Of a DNA stretch of 64,000 nt, positions 30,447 to 37,990 are shown piece by piece. The notes under the pieces were generated by a model. The model had not been told where the DNA came from. It was given only the letters and a program-made list of their open reading frames with translations, and made no database searches. Position 1 is the stretch's first letter, and every line of letters begins with the position of its first letter. This DNA is from Ricordea florida (lineage: Eukaryota; Cnidaria; Anthozoa; Corallimorpharia; Ricordeidae), in assembly GCA_949710005.1 (NCBI GenBank), contig OX453272.1, positions 20,180,929-20,244,928 on the forward strand, in the 5' to 3' direction. A program made the position numbers and the translations under genes.

Positions 30447-31685
30447 ATGTCGCAAGCTATATCTGAAGAAATTAACCCAAACAGGATTCCACTAGAGCCT
30501 CTCGGTTTGAAAGCGGAATCGTCACTGAATCGAATTACACTCAATCCCTCATCCGCTAATCCTGAAGAAACACTATATATAAATATTCCACAACTTTCTC
30601 AGAATGTAGTGATTGTCCCAGGAAGTGTATCTCTACTATTTGACTTGACTGTTGATGGTCATGCTAACAACACCCTTGTGAATAACGTAGGCAGTAACCT
30701 TGTATCCAGACTCAGGGTTCTTTTTGGTGGAGAAACACTACAGGATACTCAAAGATACGATCTCTTTCAAACCTACCATGACTTATACTTAACAGCTGAA
30801 GATCGTCAGAATGGAATAAAACAAGGTATTTCTTCTGAAAACATGAGGAAGCTTAGGACAAATGCGGGTGATAAGGTAACTTCAGGAAATGATAAGGAAG
30901 TAGCTCTTGCAGCAGTATACAACACCAAGTACCGTATCCCACTCAACCATCCTATTCTCAGCAAGCATGGGGTTTTCTATCCAAAGGCGTTACCTCATTC
31001 ACTAATCTTTGAGATTACACTGGCCTCAGTTTCAGATATTGTTGTTTATTCTGACAAGACAAAGACTCCAACTTACACAATCGAAAACCTTGAGTTGGAA
31101 TATGCTTGTATCTCAAGTGAATACTTAGCTAGTGAGGCTAAGTCAGCTTATCAGGTTGGTAAAGTATTCTTTTACGAGAATGTACTTCTCCACAAAACTT
31201 TTACCATCTCCAAACCTAATGACAGTTACATAAACGAGTACATTAATATACCTAGGAGATCAATGAAAGGTATATTGTGCTTGTTCACAGATAGATACGT
31301 CGGAGGAGCACGAGACTCTGAGAAGTTTGTCAATCCAAATATTACATCAATCGACATTAACGTTGACGGCATGCCAAACCGTATCTACTCCAAGGGAATG
31401 AAAACGTCAGACTTCTGGGATTCGGTAATGAAACGTTTCGGTAAAGAGGGTGTCAAGCTAAATGATTTTTATGTCGACAAGTTTGCTCTATGGATTGACT
31501 TGAGAACTCACCCTGACAATAGTATTCATGGAGGAGGTATGGCCTTGAACAATACACGAGATGGAGTAAAACTTGAAATGAAACGAAAAGTTGGAGGAAC
31601 AGGAAATATCACCTGTCACATGTTTGTGGTAGCCGACGCGTTGATGGAGATCATGAATTCAAACTTAAGATCAATTATGTATTAG
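30447..31685 (+). CDS. Predicted double-jelly-roll major capsid protein, 412 aa
   Basis: The predicted shell protein has no catalytic motif and no membrane segment, and consists of beta-strand-like stretches. Features shared with Polinton/adintovirus major capsids as recalled are an early strand pair PGSVSLLFDLTV, a NNVGSNLVSRLRVLFGGE segment followed by an aromatic YDLFQTYHDLY helix, the internal HPILSKHGVFYP, and NPNITSIDINVDGMPNRIY in the second jelly roll. The position directly before the packaging ATPase also fits. The length is short for the family (often above 450). E1 carries an N-terminally deleted homologue. A structure prediction would settle the call. Confidence 0.72.
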   Translation: MSQAISEEINPNRIPLEPLGLKAESSLNRITLNPSSANPEETLYINIPQLSQNVVIVPGSVSLLFDLTVDGHANNTLVNNVGSNLVSRLRVLFGGETLQDTQRYDLFQTYHDLYLTAEDRQNGIKQGISSENMRKLRTNAGDKVTSGNDKEVALAAVYNTKYRIPLNHPILSKHGVFYPKALPHSLIFEITLASVSDIVVYSDKTKTPTYTIENLELEYACISSEYLASEAKSAYQVGKVFFYENVLLHKTFTISKPNDSYINEYINIPRRSMKGILCLFTDRYVGGARDSEKFVNPNITSIDINVDGMPNRIYSKGMKTSDFWDSVMKRFGKEGVKLNDFYVDKFALWIDLRTHPDNSIHGGGMALNNTRDGVKLEMKRKVGGTGNITCHMFVVADALMEIMNSNLRSIMY

Positions 31686-31692
31686 TTAAAAG

Positions 31693-32319
31693 ATGGAAGA
31701 ACTGCGAGATAAAGTTCCTTTTCATTGCATTATAACAGGTCCAACAAATTGTGGAAAGACAAAGTACCTCATGGATCAGCTAAGAGGACCATTTCGCAAA
31801 GTTTTTGAATACATTGTTCTAATATGTCCTACTTATGCTAAAAATAAAACCTATCATAAATTTGCTCACGGAGATAAACGTTTATTAGTATTATCACCAG
31901 ATGCTAGTAACAGCGATGAGATTAACGAGTTATTAACTGATTGTCAAACTTTGTTCTCTGGTACAAATACACTAATAATTTTAGACGACTGTGCTGTATC
32001 GAAAGATCTAAAGAAACGCTCGAACAAGTTTATAGATCTATCATTCTCTGGAAGACATCACGGATTATCAGTGTGGGTATTGACACAACAATTAACATCC
32101 ATAGCAAAACCATTCCGTGAAAATGTAGCTTGTGTGGTTACATTCCATAATCCATCACAAAAAGGTATGAAGATGCTTTTCGAAGATTATGGAGGTGATT
32201 TAGAAGCTGAAACTCGTAAAAAGTTTGTAGAAATACTGAAAACCGAAAAATATTCGAGACTCTGTTTGTGTTTACGTTATCCATTCCAATGTTATTTAGA
32301 GATTCCCGCGGTGATTTAA
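31693..32319 (+). CDS. A32-type (FtsK/HerA) genome-packaging ATPase, 208 aa
   Basis: This protein pumps element DNA into capsids. The Walker A motif GPTNCGKT lies at residues 16-23, Walker B LIILDDC with Asp 98-99, and a downstream VWVLTQQ sensor-like segment matches poxvirus A32/Polinton ATPases. The size is typical. It starts seven bases after the capsid stop, without its own TTTAAAGA box. It is therefore probably read together with the capsid gene or from an unrecognised promoter. Confidence 0.92.
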   Translation: MEELRDKVPFHCIITGPTNCGKTKYLMDQLRGPFRKVFEYIVLICPTYAKNKTYHKFAHGDKRLLVLSPDASNSDEINELLTDCQTLFSGTNTLIILDDCAVSKDLKKRSNKFIDLSFSGRHHGLSVWVLTQQLTSIAKPFRENVACVVTFHNPSQKGMKMLFEDYGGDLEAETRKKFVEILKTEKYSRLCLCLRYPFQCYLEIPAVI

Positions 32320-32349
32320 AAGAATCTATGTATTATTACAAATTAAAAG

Positions 32350-32832
32350 ATGACAAGCGTTGAAGATTTTATTGAAGAACAACCTGAGGTAAAAGATAAG
32401 ACCAAAGATGATGATGTTGAAATCAAACAAGAATCACTAGCTATTCTCACATCTCTTGGGACCACAAAGGAATATCTAGGTGATGAGATGAGTCTAGGTG
32501 ATATAAAGAAACTCAAAGCAAAAGAAGTTGAAAAATATTATAATCGGTACCAGACTGTATTAGGTAAGAAAATTAGTGGTGGATTAGTAGATTCAACTCT
32601 TAAATTAATTTCTCATGTCATTTCGTACTTGGTTGATGTGGACGATATCGAAGCGCTTTGTGAAGACTTAAAAAACGATGAGTTGGTTAATCGTGAACTA
32701 TCAAACTTTGCTGGTCTGTCAGTACTGAGAGGTGGAAGATTGGTAGCACTTGCTAGTGGACTATTCCAGGTTGCTAAGCACATTAAAATCAACAAAATAC
32801 AAGAAGAAGTTTCAAGTACTGATCACAACTGA
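32350..32832 (+). CDS. Conserved helical protein, 160 aa
   Basis: The N terminus is acidic. The remainder is predicted helical with ESLAIL, TKEYLGDEM, a YYNRYQ segment and a final GGRLVALASGLFQVAKH amphipathic helix. An intact E1 homologue (17383-17883) shows it is conserved in the same position after the ATPase. Similar predicted proteins occur with cnidarian Polintons (recalled). The role is unknown, with a structural or assembly function most likely. A variant promoter box TTTAAAAG lies 27 bases upstream. Confidence 0.72.
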   Translation: MTSVEDFIEEQPEVKDKTKDDDVEIKQESLAILTSLGTTKEYLGDEMSLGDIKKLKAKEVEKYYNRYQTVLGKKISGGLVDSTLKLISHVISYLVDVDDIEALCEDLKNDELVNRELSNFAGLSVLRGGRLVALASGLFQVAKHIKINKIQEEVSSTDHN

Positions 32833-32840
32833 TTTAAAGA
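32833..32840 (+). promoter_or_regulatory. TTTAAAGA box upstream of the 128-aa gene
   Basis: An exact octamer lies 26 bases before the ATG at 32867 and overlaps the stop region of the previous gene. Confidence 0.55.
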
Positions 32841-32866
32841 TTCTTTACTATGGGAAATAAATAATC

Positions 32867-33253
32867 ATGTCTGATGAAGTTGTTGAACAAATTACAATAG
32901 ATCCCCCTCCTCCTAAAAATAAGAAAGCTGTTAAAGAGAAAGACCCTAAAAAGGTTGCTGCCGGTAAGAAACTAGCGGAATATAACAAAAGAGCTAAAGA
33001 AGCGTTAGCAAGGGAAATTAAACGTGAAGCGGAGACTAACCAGGAAGAAAATATAAATGCAGAGAGCGAATCTAAAGCATGGATTCCAGAGCTATCTTTT
33101 ACTACTGTGTTATCTCTTGTTGGAATAGGGTTTACCGCAGTTGACATGTTTATGAGGTACTACAAAAACAGAAAACCACCAACCCAACCACCACCCTCAC
33201 AGACCACTACCAAACCACCACCTCAACCAACTCCTAAAATAGTAATGCTCTGA
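32867..33253 (+). CDS. Single-pass membrane protein with Pro-rich tail, 128 aa
   Basis: Residues 1-60 are Lys/Glu-rich, with the conserved DPKKVAAGKKLAEYN block. One membrane segment spans about 74-96. The C terminus is a Pro/Thr-rich tail (TTKPPPQPTP). The E1 homologue keeps the basic block and membrane segment but not the tail. The layout suggests a virion or membrane-associated protein with a flexible tail. No enzyme motif is present. Confidence 0.7.
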   Translation: MSDEVVEQITIDPPPPKNKKAVKEKDPKKVAAGKKLAEYNKRAKEALAREIKREAETNQEENINAESESKAWIPELSFTTVLSLVGIGFTAVDMFMRYYKNRKPPTQPPPSQTTTKPPPQPTPKIVML

Positions 33254-33262
33254 GGAAAGTAG

Positions 33263-33270
33263 TTTAAAGA
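33263..33270 (+). promoter_or_regulatory. TTTAAAGA box upstream of the 72-aa gene
   Basis: The exact octamer, followed by TTTT, lies 24 bases before the ATG at 33295. Confidence 0.55.
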
Positions 33271-33294
33271 TTTTCTCTACCCACAATAAAAATC

Positions 33295-33513
33295 ATGTCA
33301 ACTGAAAACAAACTTGTGAAAACTGTTACCAATTCAGCCGTCATTATCGGATTGGCTGCCGGTGTTGGATACGTAGCTAAAAAGGCTATGAAAGAATCAT
33401 TTATAAACGACCCCTCCTCAAGTATTACAAACTATGCTAAATGGGTCGCTGTCCTGTCCGGTAGTATGTACCTAAAAACTTATTTAGAAGATCAAAAGAT
33501 TTTGCCAACTTAA
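33295..33513 (+). CDS. Small two-helix membrane protein, 72 aa
   Basis: A short polar start (NKLVKTVTNSA) leads into a Gly/Ala-rich hydrophobic helix at about 14-28. A polar loop with NDPSSS and a second hydrophobic helix at about 48-60 follow, ending in a charged tail. It is homologous over the full length to the intact E1 ORF at 16499-16720. Two short helices suggest a hairpin membrane protein, possibly viroporin-like in shape; that is inference only. Confidence 0.68.
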   Translation: MSTENKLVKTVTNSAVIIGLAAGVGYVAKKAMKESFINDPSSSITNYAKWVAVLSGSMYLKTYLEDQKILPT

Positions 33514-33536
33514 AGATTTTACATATTGACTAATAA

Positions 33537-33929
33537 ATGGCGACAATAGCAATGATGATTGGTGGAGCTATTTTGAATGCGACTACGTTCGTTGGTGGGT
33601 CATATCTTGCAAAATATCTCTCAGGTGATAACACAGATGCGGAGCGAATACGACACGACAAGGCAATAGAAAAATATCAAAAAGATTATGCTACATACCA
33701 GGAAAAGAGACAGAAACTCATTGATTGGTACTCTCAACAGCAGGATGCTAAACACATAGCTTCACAAAATATTTCTAATACTGATGAAGGTTTGAAATTG
33801 TATAGTCAGACACATGAACCAAAATTCTCTGATTATTATAGACCTAGTAGCAATCAAAAGATGGGGGAGATGGCATATGTGGGTGGTGGTATGCTGGCAT
33901 TGGGTTATATGGTTAGTAAATTATTTTAG
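33537..33929 (+). CDS. Membrane protein with hydrophobic ends, 130 aa
   Basis: There is a Gly/Ala-rich hydrophobic N terminus (residues 3-27) and a strongly charged helix with ERIRHDKAIEKYQK. A conserved EPKFSDYYRPSSNQK segment leads to a C-terminal hydrophobic Gly-rich segment (about 112-128). The E1 copy is split by an insertion. The near-match box CTTAAAGA lies 20 bases upstream of the start. The function is unknown. Confidence 0.7.
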   Translation: MATIAMMIGGAILNATTFVGGSYLAKYLSGDNTDAERIRHDKAIEKYQKDYATYQEKRQKLIDWYSQQQDAKHIASQNISNTDEGLKLYSQTHEPKFSDYYRPSSNQKMGEMAYVGGGMLALGYMVSKLF

Positions 33930-33945
33930 GTAAGTGTGTGACCAG

Positions 33946-33953
33946 TTTAAAGA
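33946..33953 (+). promoter_or_regulatory. TTTAAAGA box upstream of the 314-aa gene
   Basis: The exact octamer, followed by TTT, lies 24 bases before the ATG at 33978. Confidence 0.55.
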
Positions 33954-33977
33954 TTTCTTACTGATAAGTAAAAAATT

Positions 33978-34922
33978 ATGGCAGAAGGCGGAGATATACC
34001 AGACTTTCCTGTTGATATAGATGATGATGATGATGATGATGGGAATGATACAATTAATTTGAAACAAATCACAAACACATCCACCAGTCGTCAAACTAAA
34101 CATGACGCAAAATTTAAAGAAACTTCATTTGGTGGTAGTGAAACTCAGCCCTTCTTGTTGAAAGATTTGGGAGAGATGGAAATTGAACAAGATGAAGCCT
34201 GGGATAGAATCAAATCAAAATTCCCAAAAGTTGATGCTTCCAAGTTCACAGCTAAAATTAACGATTTGGGTCATGTAATTGTGAAACTGTTAAGAAAAAA
34301 TTCAAGACCTTATACTTTATTAGGTAAAGATGATGAAATTAATGATAAACTCCCCAAGATTATAAGGGACAGTCTAGGCCCAAGAGCAGAAGAGGTTGTG
34401 GAGGCTAATGATGGTGTGATCGCTGAGAAAAAGGGATTACTCACCAAAATGAAAGAGAAGCTAAAATTCCAAAGAGATAAGCCGCTTAAGACCCCAGAGG
34501 AAAGTAGCCAAATTGAAACTCTAGAGAGAGAAATTGCTGATCAAGAACAAGAGATAGCCAACTTGGAGGAGGATAATGAGCAAATACAGGAAAGAATGTC
34601 ATTACGGGATCGTGTGAAGGCCATCTTCAAAAAGTACGGTTTTACAGTCTTTGCCGTTGTTAGTGCTGTAGGTGTGGTTATTGGTGTTATAGTTTCTAAT
34701 CATTCTAAAGGTCTAACCAAATTGGGTAAAGGTGTTGGTAACGGGTTGAAAGCGATTGGTAAGAAACTCGGTGAAATATTGCCTGGAATGGTTGGAGCTA
34801 TCGTGAGCTTTCTGTTCAAGACTGCCGGTGAGGTTATTGGTTTTTTAAGTAAAAATGCTTGGCTGCTTATAGTGGCTGTGGTTCTATATTTTGTGGAACA
34901 ATTTAAAAAGAAGAGACGCTAA
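33978..34922 (+). CDS. Acidic/coiled-coil protein with membrane-active C terminus, 314 aa
   Basis: Order of parts: an acidic N terminus with eight consecutive Asp codons near residue 15-22; a mixed central region; a Glu/Gln-rich coiled coil near 170-205; a first membrane segment at 222-240; a Gly/Lys-rich amphipathic stretch (GKGVGNGLKAIGKKLG) at 250-265; a hydrophobic ILPGMVGAIVSFLF core; and a terminal membrane segment (294-308) ending in basic residues. The C-terminal 70 residues are the best conserved part in E1. The amphipathic plus hydrophobic end resembles membrane-active virion components of related elements (recalled). A penetration role is inference. Confidence 0.7.
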   Translation: MAEGGDIPDFPVDIDDDDDDDGNDTINLKQITNTSTSRQTKHDAKFKETSFGGSETQPFLLKDLGEMEIEQDEAWDRIKSKFPKVDASKFTAKINDLGHVIVKLLRKNSRPYTLLGKDDEINDKLPKIIRDSLGPRAEEVVEANDGVIAEKKGLLTKMKEKLKFQRDKPLKTPEESSQIETLEREIADQEQEIANLEEDNEQIQERMSLRDRVKAIFKKYGFTVFAVVSAVGVVIGVIVSNHSKGLTKLGKGVGNGLKAIGKKLGEILPGMVGAIVSFLFKTAGEVIGFLSKNAWLLIVAVVLYFVEQFKKKRR

Positions 34923-34934
34923 GTAAAAAAAATA

Positions 34935-35111
34935 ATGAATGAGACAACGTTTCTATCTATCACTATGCTAACTCCTGAAACAAGAATTTATCTGGATCCA
35001 CCCTTAACCCAAGTAAAAGATATACAAATGCAAGTTAGTTACATTTCTATGTTGACTTAAGTTGACTTAAATAACGAACCTATCCGAATTCATTTAAAGA
35101 TTTCCTGTTGA
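34935..35111 (+). pseudogene. Minor capsid (penton-like) gene, internally deleted
   Basis: A 41-codon ORF (34935-35060) encodes an N terminus with the DPPL element. It stops at a TAA inside the first of two tandem copies of GTTGACTTAA. A second frame from the other copy (35061-35111) encodes a 16-residue C-terminal strand ending in HLKIS. Both ends match the two ends of the E1 gene at 13792-14383, so most of the reading frame between them has been lost. The duplicated ten bases mark the deletion point. E2 therefore cannot make this protein itself. Confidence 0.55.
35093..35100 (+). promoter_or_regulatory. TTTAAAGA box upstream of the 198-aa gene
   Basis: The exact octamer, followed by TTTCC, lies 20 bases before the ATG at 35121. 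It lies within the remnant 3' end of the minor capsid gene. Confidence 0.55.
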
Positions 35112-35120
35112 TTTTTCAAA

Positions 35121-35717
35121 ATGGAAGACTACAATAGAATTTATCCACAAGTGCCTCTGAATGGTGACCAAAATAATTTCAGACTTCAAAAATCGTGTGA
35201 AGTAGTACATAATCTTCAGAAGGAAATTAGACATTATGAGGATGTTAGGAAAAAATACAATAGAGCGAGGGGGATATTTACTAAAATCAGTGTTGGTAGC
35301 GGGGTGGTTTCAGTTATCCTATCTGCAAGTGGACTGGGAACCTCTCTTACTGGTTTTGGTGCTGTTGTTGGTATCCCGTTGGGAGCGGTTGGTGGTCTTT
35401 GTGGTGGAATATCGGTCGGATTCGGTGCGGCTTCTAAACGACTTTCACATAAAGTTAGTAAACACGAACAGACCGTTTCTCTAGCAAAAGCAAAAGTAAA
35501 CACCATTCACGACTTGGTTTCAAAGGCACTGAAAGATAACGCCATCTCCGACCAAGAATTTTCGCTAATTTTAGCAGAGGTTGACAAGTTTGAGAAACTA
35601 AAACTCGAAATCCGTCAAAAAAACCGGAAAGATACAGAAAAAAACTTAAATATGTCACAGATAAGGACAGAGGTTCGTGCGGAAATTTTAAAGGAGTTAA
35701 CCGGTCCCGAACGTTGA
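35121..35717 (+). CDS. Gly-rich hydrophobic helical protein, 198 aa
   Basis: The protein has a polar N terminus and a charged helix (HNLQKEIRHYEDVRKKYNRA). A long Gly/Ala/Ser/Val hydrophobic region at about 52-105 follows, and then a conserved helical half with SHKVSKHEQTVSLAKAK and ISDQEFSLIL. The same order is seen in E1. Related predicted proteins are frequent in cnidarian genomes next to Polinton genes (recalled). The hydrophobic stretch could span a membrane twice. The role is unknown. Confidence 0.7.
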   Translation: MEDYNRIYPQVPLNGDQNNFRLQKSCEVVHNLQKEIRHYEDVRKKYNRARGIFTKISVGSGVVSVILSASGLGTSLTGFGAVVGIPLGAVGGLCGGISVGFGAASKRLSHKVSKHEQTVSLAKAKVNTIHDLVSKALKDNAISDQEFSLILAEVDKFEKLKLEIRQKNRKDTEKNLNMSQIRTEVRAEILKELTGPER

Positions 35718-35820
35718 AATTTTCATTTGAGCGAACGCCTGTAGGATGGAATTATGAGGTTGGTATTAGAAAAGAACGGTGTTGATTTAAAAACATCTTA
35801 TTATAAACATAAATAATAAA

Positions 35821-37356
35821 ATGTTACTAAATGATTTCAGAAATAGGTATCCAAAGGCTGATCACAGTCAATTCGTATTTGTGGCCGATCAATATGGTGG
35901 TTACATTAGGTGGAAAGTTAATGGGACAACAATCATGTCTTATGATGACCCCACTGGCAAAACATGGACCGAAGACCTATCACCCCGTTTGAAAAGACTG
36001 CTATGGAAAGATTTAGGATTGAGTGATGATGAATTAAGCTCATTCCCAAAGAGTTTAACTATGACCAATCGCTCTTACCCAATACCTGCCATTGATTTTG
36101 ATGACTTCACAAGTAATATCACAAACATGCTGACCTCATTAGATATATACGTGTCCAATACTAAGAAATTCACCGCTAAGATGCGAAACGTATTTACATC
36201 CCAAGTTGTTACTTTCAAGTTTGGTAAACAGAGTCGAAAATGGCTTAACGCTCCCGATATGAATTATTGGCCCCAACAACTAAACTTTGCAGTGTGGTGT
36301 GCGACCTCTGGATGTGGTATAAGTCCTTTCGAGAGTCTCAACTACCCTAAAGTCGTTAGTAGCTTCATTAAGTTTCATATATATTTCACAATAAGACGAA
36401 TACTGTATGAATTGAGTCTTCCCTTACCTGATGAGCAACCCTTTGTAATCAATAACAACCCTTACAGCAAAGTAGCTTATCAACGATTGTGTGCAGAATT
36501 TGGAATCTCAAAAAACTCTGACTTTAGATGGAAAGGTGGAAGAAATGGGGGTTTGGGAGATATATTCATAGATTATGGTGCTGGATATCATGGAGCGGGT
36601 GGTGGTTATCAAAATGTCCATATGGTAAGGAACTATGATGATGAAGCTGATCAATGGCCCGGTGAAGGTGGTAAATTCGCTGATGATGGGGGTAAGAAGG
36701 AAAAGGGTGACCTCATCTCATTCATCCGTAATGACGATTTTGCCGATTACAAATATGCTTGGTTTATCCCAACAAGTGGCTATGGACTCACTAAAGCCGG
36801 TCTTGGTAGATTGAATCGATCTGTAGAAGCTTTTGTTTACTGCATATTGGGGGCGCAAGTCAACACTAGAAACTCGATTTCCGGTAGTGGTGGTGGAGCG
36901 ATCGAGACTCAACAAGAATTCTTAGCCCTGTTTGAGAGTAGTGTGATTGAGAATGACATTTCGAGTTCGATCCAAAGGTATCAATTAGCTGTCCAAGAAG
37001 CGAAATTACGTCTTGATTTAGCTGTTGCTCCCGGTGTATGGCTAATGCCTAGTAATATGATAATCAACACTGAGAGTGTGACTGGTTTTAATAACAACTT
37101 GATGAAGGCCACTAGTGATATGAGTTTTGGAGTGAATAGTTCCCTAAACACTGAAGCAAAACAGGTTGGAATAAAACATAACATGGGATCTTCAAAGATA
37201 AAGTTACCGCATAGAACTGAGACGAAACCAAAACCCTCAACTCAAACAGACTCAATGCGACCAGACTCAATGCGATCAGACTCAACGCAACATGAAAAGA
37301 ATATATTAGCATTTATAGTTGTCGCTGGTGGATTAGCGTGGTATCTATTTTGGTAG
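35821..37356 (+). CDS. 511-aa conserved orphan protein with C-terminal membrane anchor
   Basis: This is the largest gene after the polymerase. The conserved core (residues about 60-420) contains SFPKSLTMTNRSYPIPAIDF, NYWPQQLNFAVWCATSGCGI, a Gly/Asp-rich middle and the LRLDLAVAPGVWLMPSNM segment. A Ser/Thr/Pro-rich linker with a DSMR repeat leads to a hydrophobic anchor at about 491-510. No catalytic motif is visible. Conservation with E1 along the full length implies an essential part. A surface or vertex protein of the virion, anchored in an inner membrane, is one possibility. The variant box TTTAAAAA lies 27 bases upstream. Confidence 0.75.
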   Translation: MLLNDFRNRYPKADHSQFVFVADQYGGYIRWKVNGTTIMSYDDPTGKTWTEDLSPRLKRLLWKDLGLSDDELSSFPKSLTMTNRSYPIPAIDFDDFTSNITNMLTSLDIYVSNTKKFTAKMRNVFTSQVVTFKFGKQSRKWLNAPDMNYWPQQLNFAVWCATSGCGISPFESLNYPKVVSSFIKFHIYFTIRRILYELSLPLPDEQPFVINNNPYSKVAYQRLCAEFGISKNSDFRWKGGRNGGLGDIFIDYGAGYHGAGGGYQNVHMVRNYDDEADQWPGEGGKFADDGGKKEKGDLISFIRNDDFADYKYAWFIPTSGYGLTKAGLGRLNRSVEAFVYCILGAQVNTRNSISGSGGGAIETQQEFLALFESSVIENDISSSIQRYQLAVQEAKLRLDLAVAPGVWLMPSNMIINTESVTGFNNNLMKATSDMSFGVNSSLNTEAKQVGIKHNMGSSKIKLPHRTETKPKPSTQTDSMRPDSMRSDSTQHEKNILAFIVVAGGLAWYLFW

Positions 37357-37543
37357 TTCATGAGTATTTCACGTGGGTATACAGTCTCGATCACGTGTAG
37401 AACAATAGATTACATACTTTTACGACATAGCAACAAGCAAGTTGGAAAGTAGATTTGAAGTTTACTTTTAAAAGGCTGGTTTCTAACGTCGCTCAGGAAT
37501 GTCTATAAATTTTGTTATGTAACACTGACTTGCGTTATATAAC

Positions 37544-37990
37544 CTAGTGTTTTTGTTTTGTATCTTGTGTATCTTGTGTTGCGTGACACTCTGTACACTT
37601 CGACTTTATTATATTGTGTTCACATATACATAACCTACAAAGCCATATTTGTTTTCCATGAATACATATTCCTTTCCCGTTGCAGTCTTTACATACATAC
37701 CTATCCCTTTTATGCTCACAAAGACTACCACCGTTGCATTCTATACATCGCGTTTTCCTTCGATTATGGGGACATATTTGCGATCCTCCGCATAACTTAC
37801 AGCAATATTTAACCCTTCCATGAATACACTTATACTTAATATTTTTTTTTTTATCAGGTATCGGTTCATGTGAGGGGGCGGTTATATTACCCAGAGCTTC
37901 AATGAGATCGGCTTTTAGCATTCGATAATATCCTTTAATACCCCGCTCTTTGGCAAGTAGTTTCAGTTCTTTTACTGTTTGGTTCTCCAT
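37544..37990 (-). CDS. SAP-like / Cys-His repeat protein sharing its start with the polymerase, 148 aa
   Basis: The first 19 codons and the promoter lie inside the right TIR and are identical to the start of the polymerase. The SAP-like motif (residues 5-34) continues with lower identity beyond the TIR. From about residue 54 five zinc-binding-type modules follow, each CxH then about six residues and CxxC (for example CPHNRRKTRCIEC). A His/Gln/Thr tail ends the protein. A nucleic-acid-binding or regulatory role acting on the same sites as the polymerase is a fair inference. A related repeat module is fused to the polymerase remnant in E1. Confidence 0.75.
   Translation of the reverse strand: MENQTVKELKLLAKERGIKGYYRMLKADLIEALGNITAPSHEPIPDKKKNIKYKCIHGRVKYCCKLCGGSQICPHNRRKTRCIECNGGSLCEHKRDRYVCKDCNGKGICIHGKQIWLCRLCICEHNIIKSKCTECHATQDTQDTKQKH

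Noticed and set aside
30447-31685. Reading the 412-aa protein as an enzyme or host gene
   Set aside because: No catalytic motif is visible. Its position before the packaging ATPase and its strand pattern fit a capsid protein better.
35234-35658. Overlapping ORFs opposite and within the 198-aa gene
   Set aside because: They lack conservation in E1 and show shadow composition, while the plus frame is conserved.
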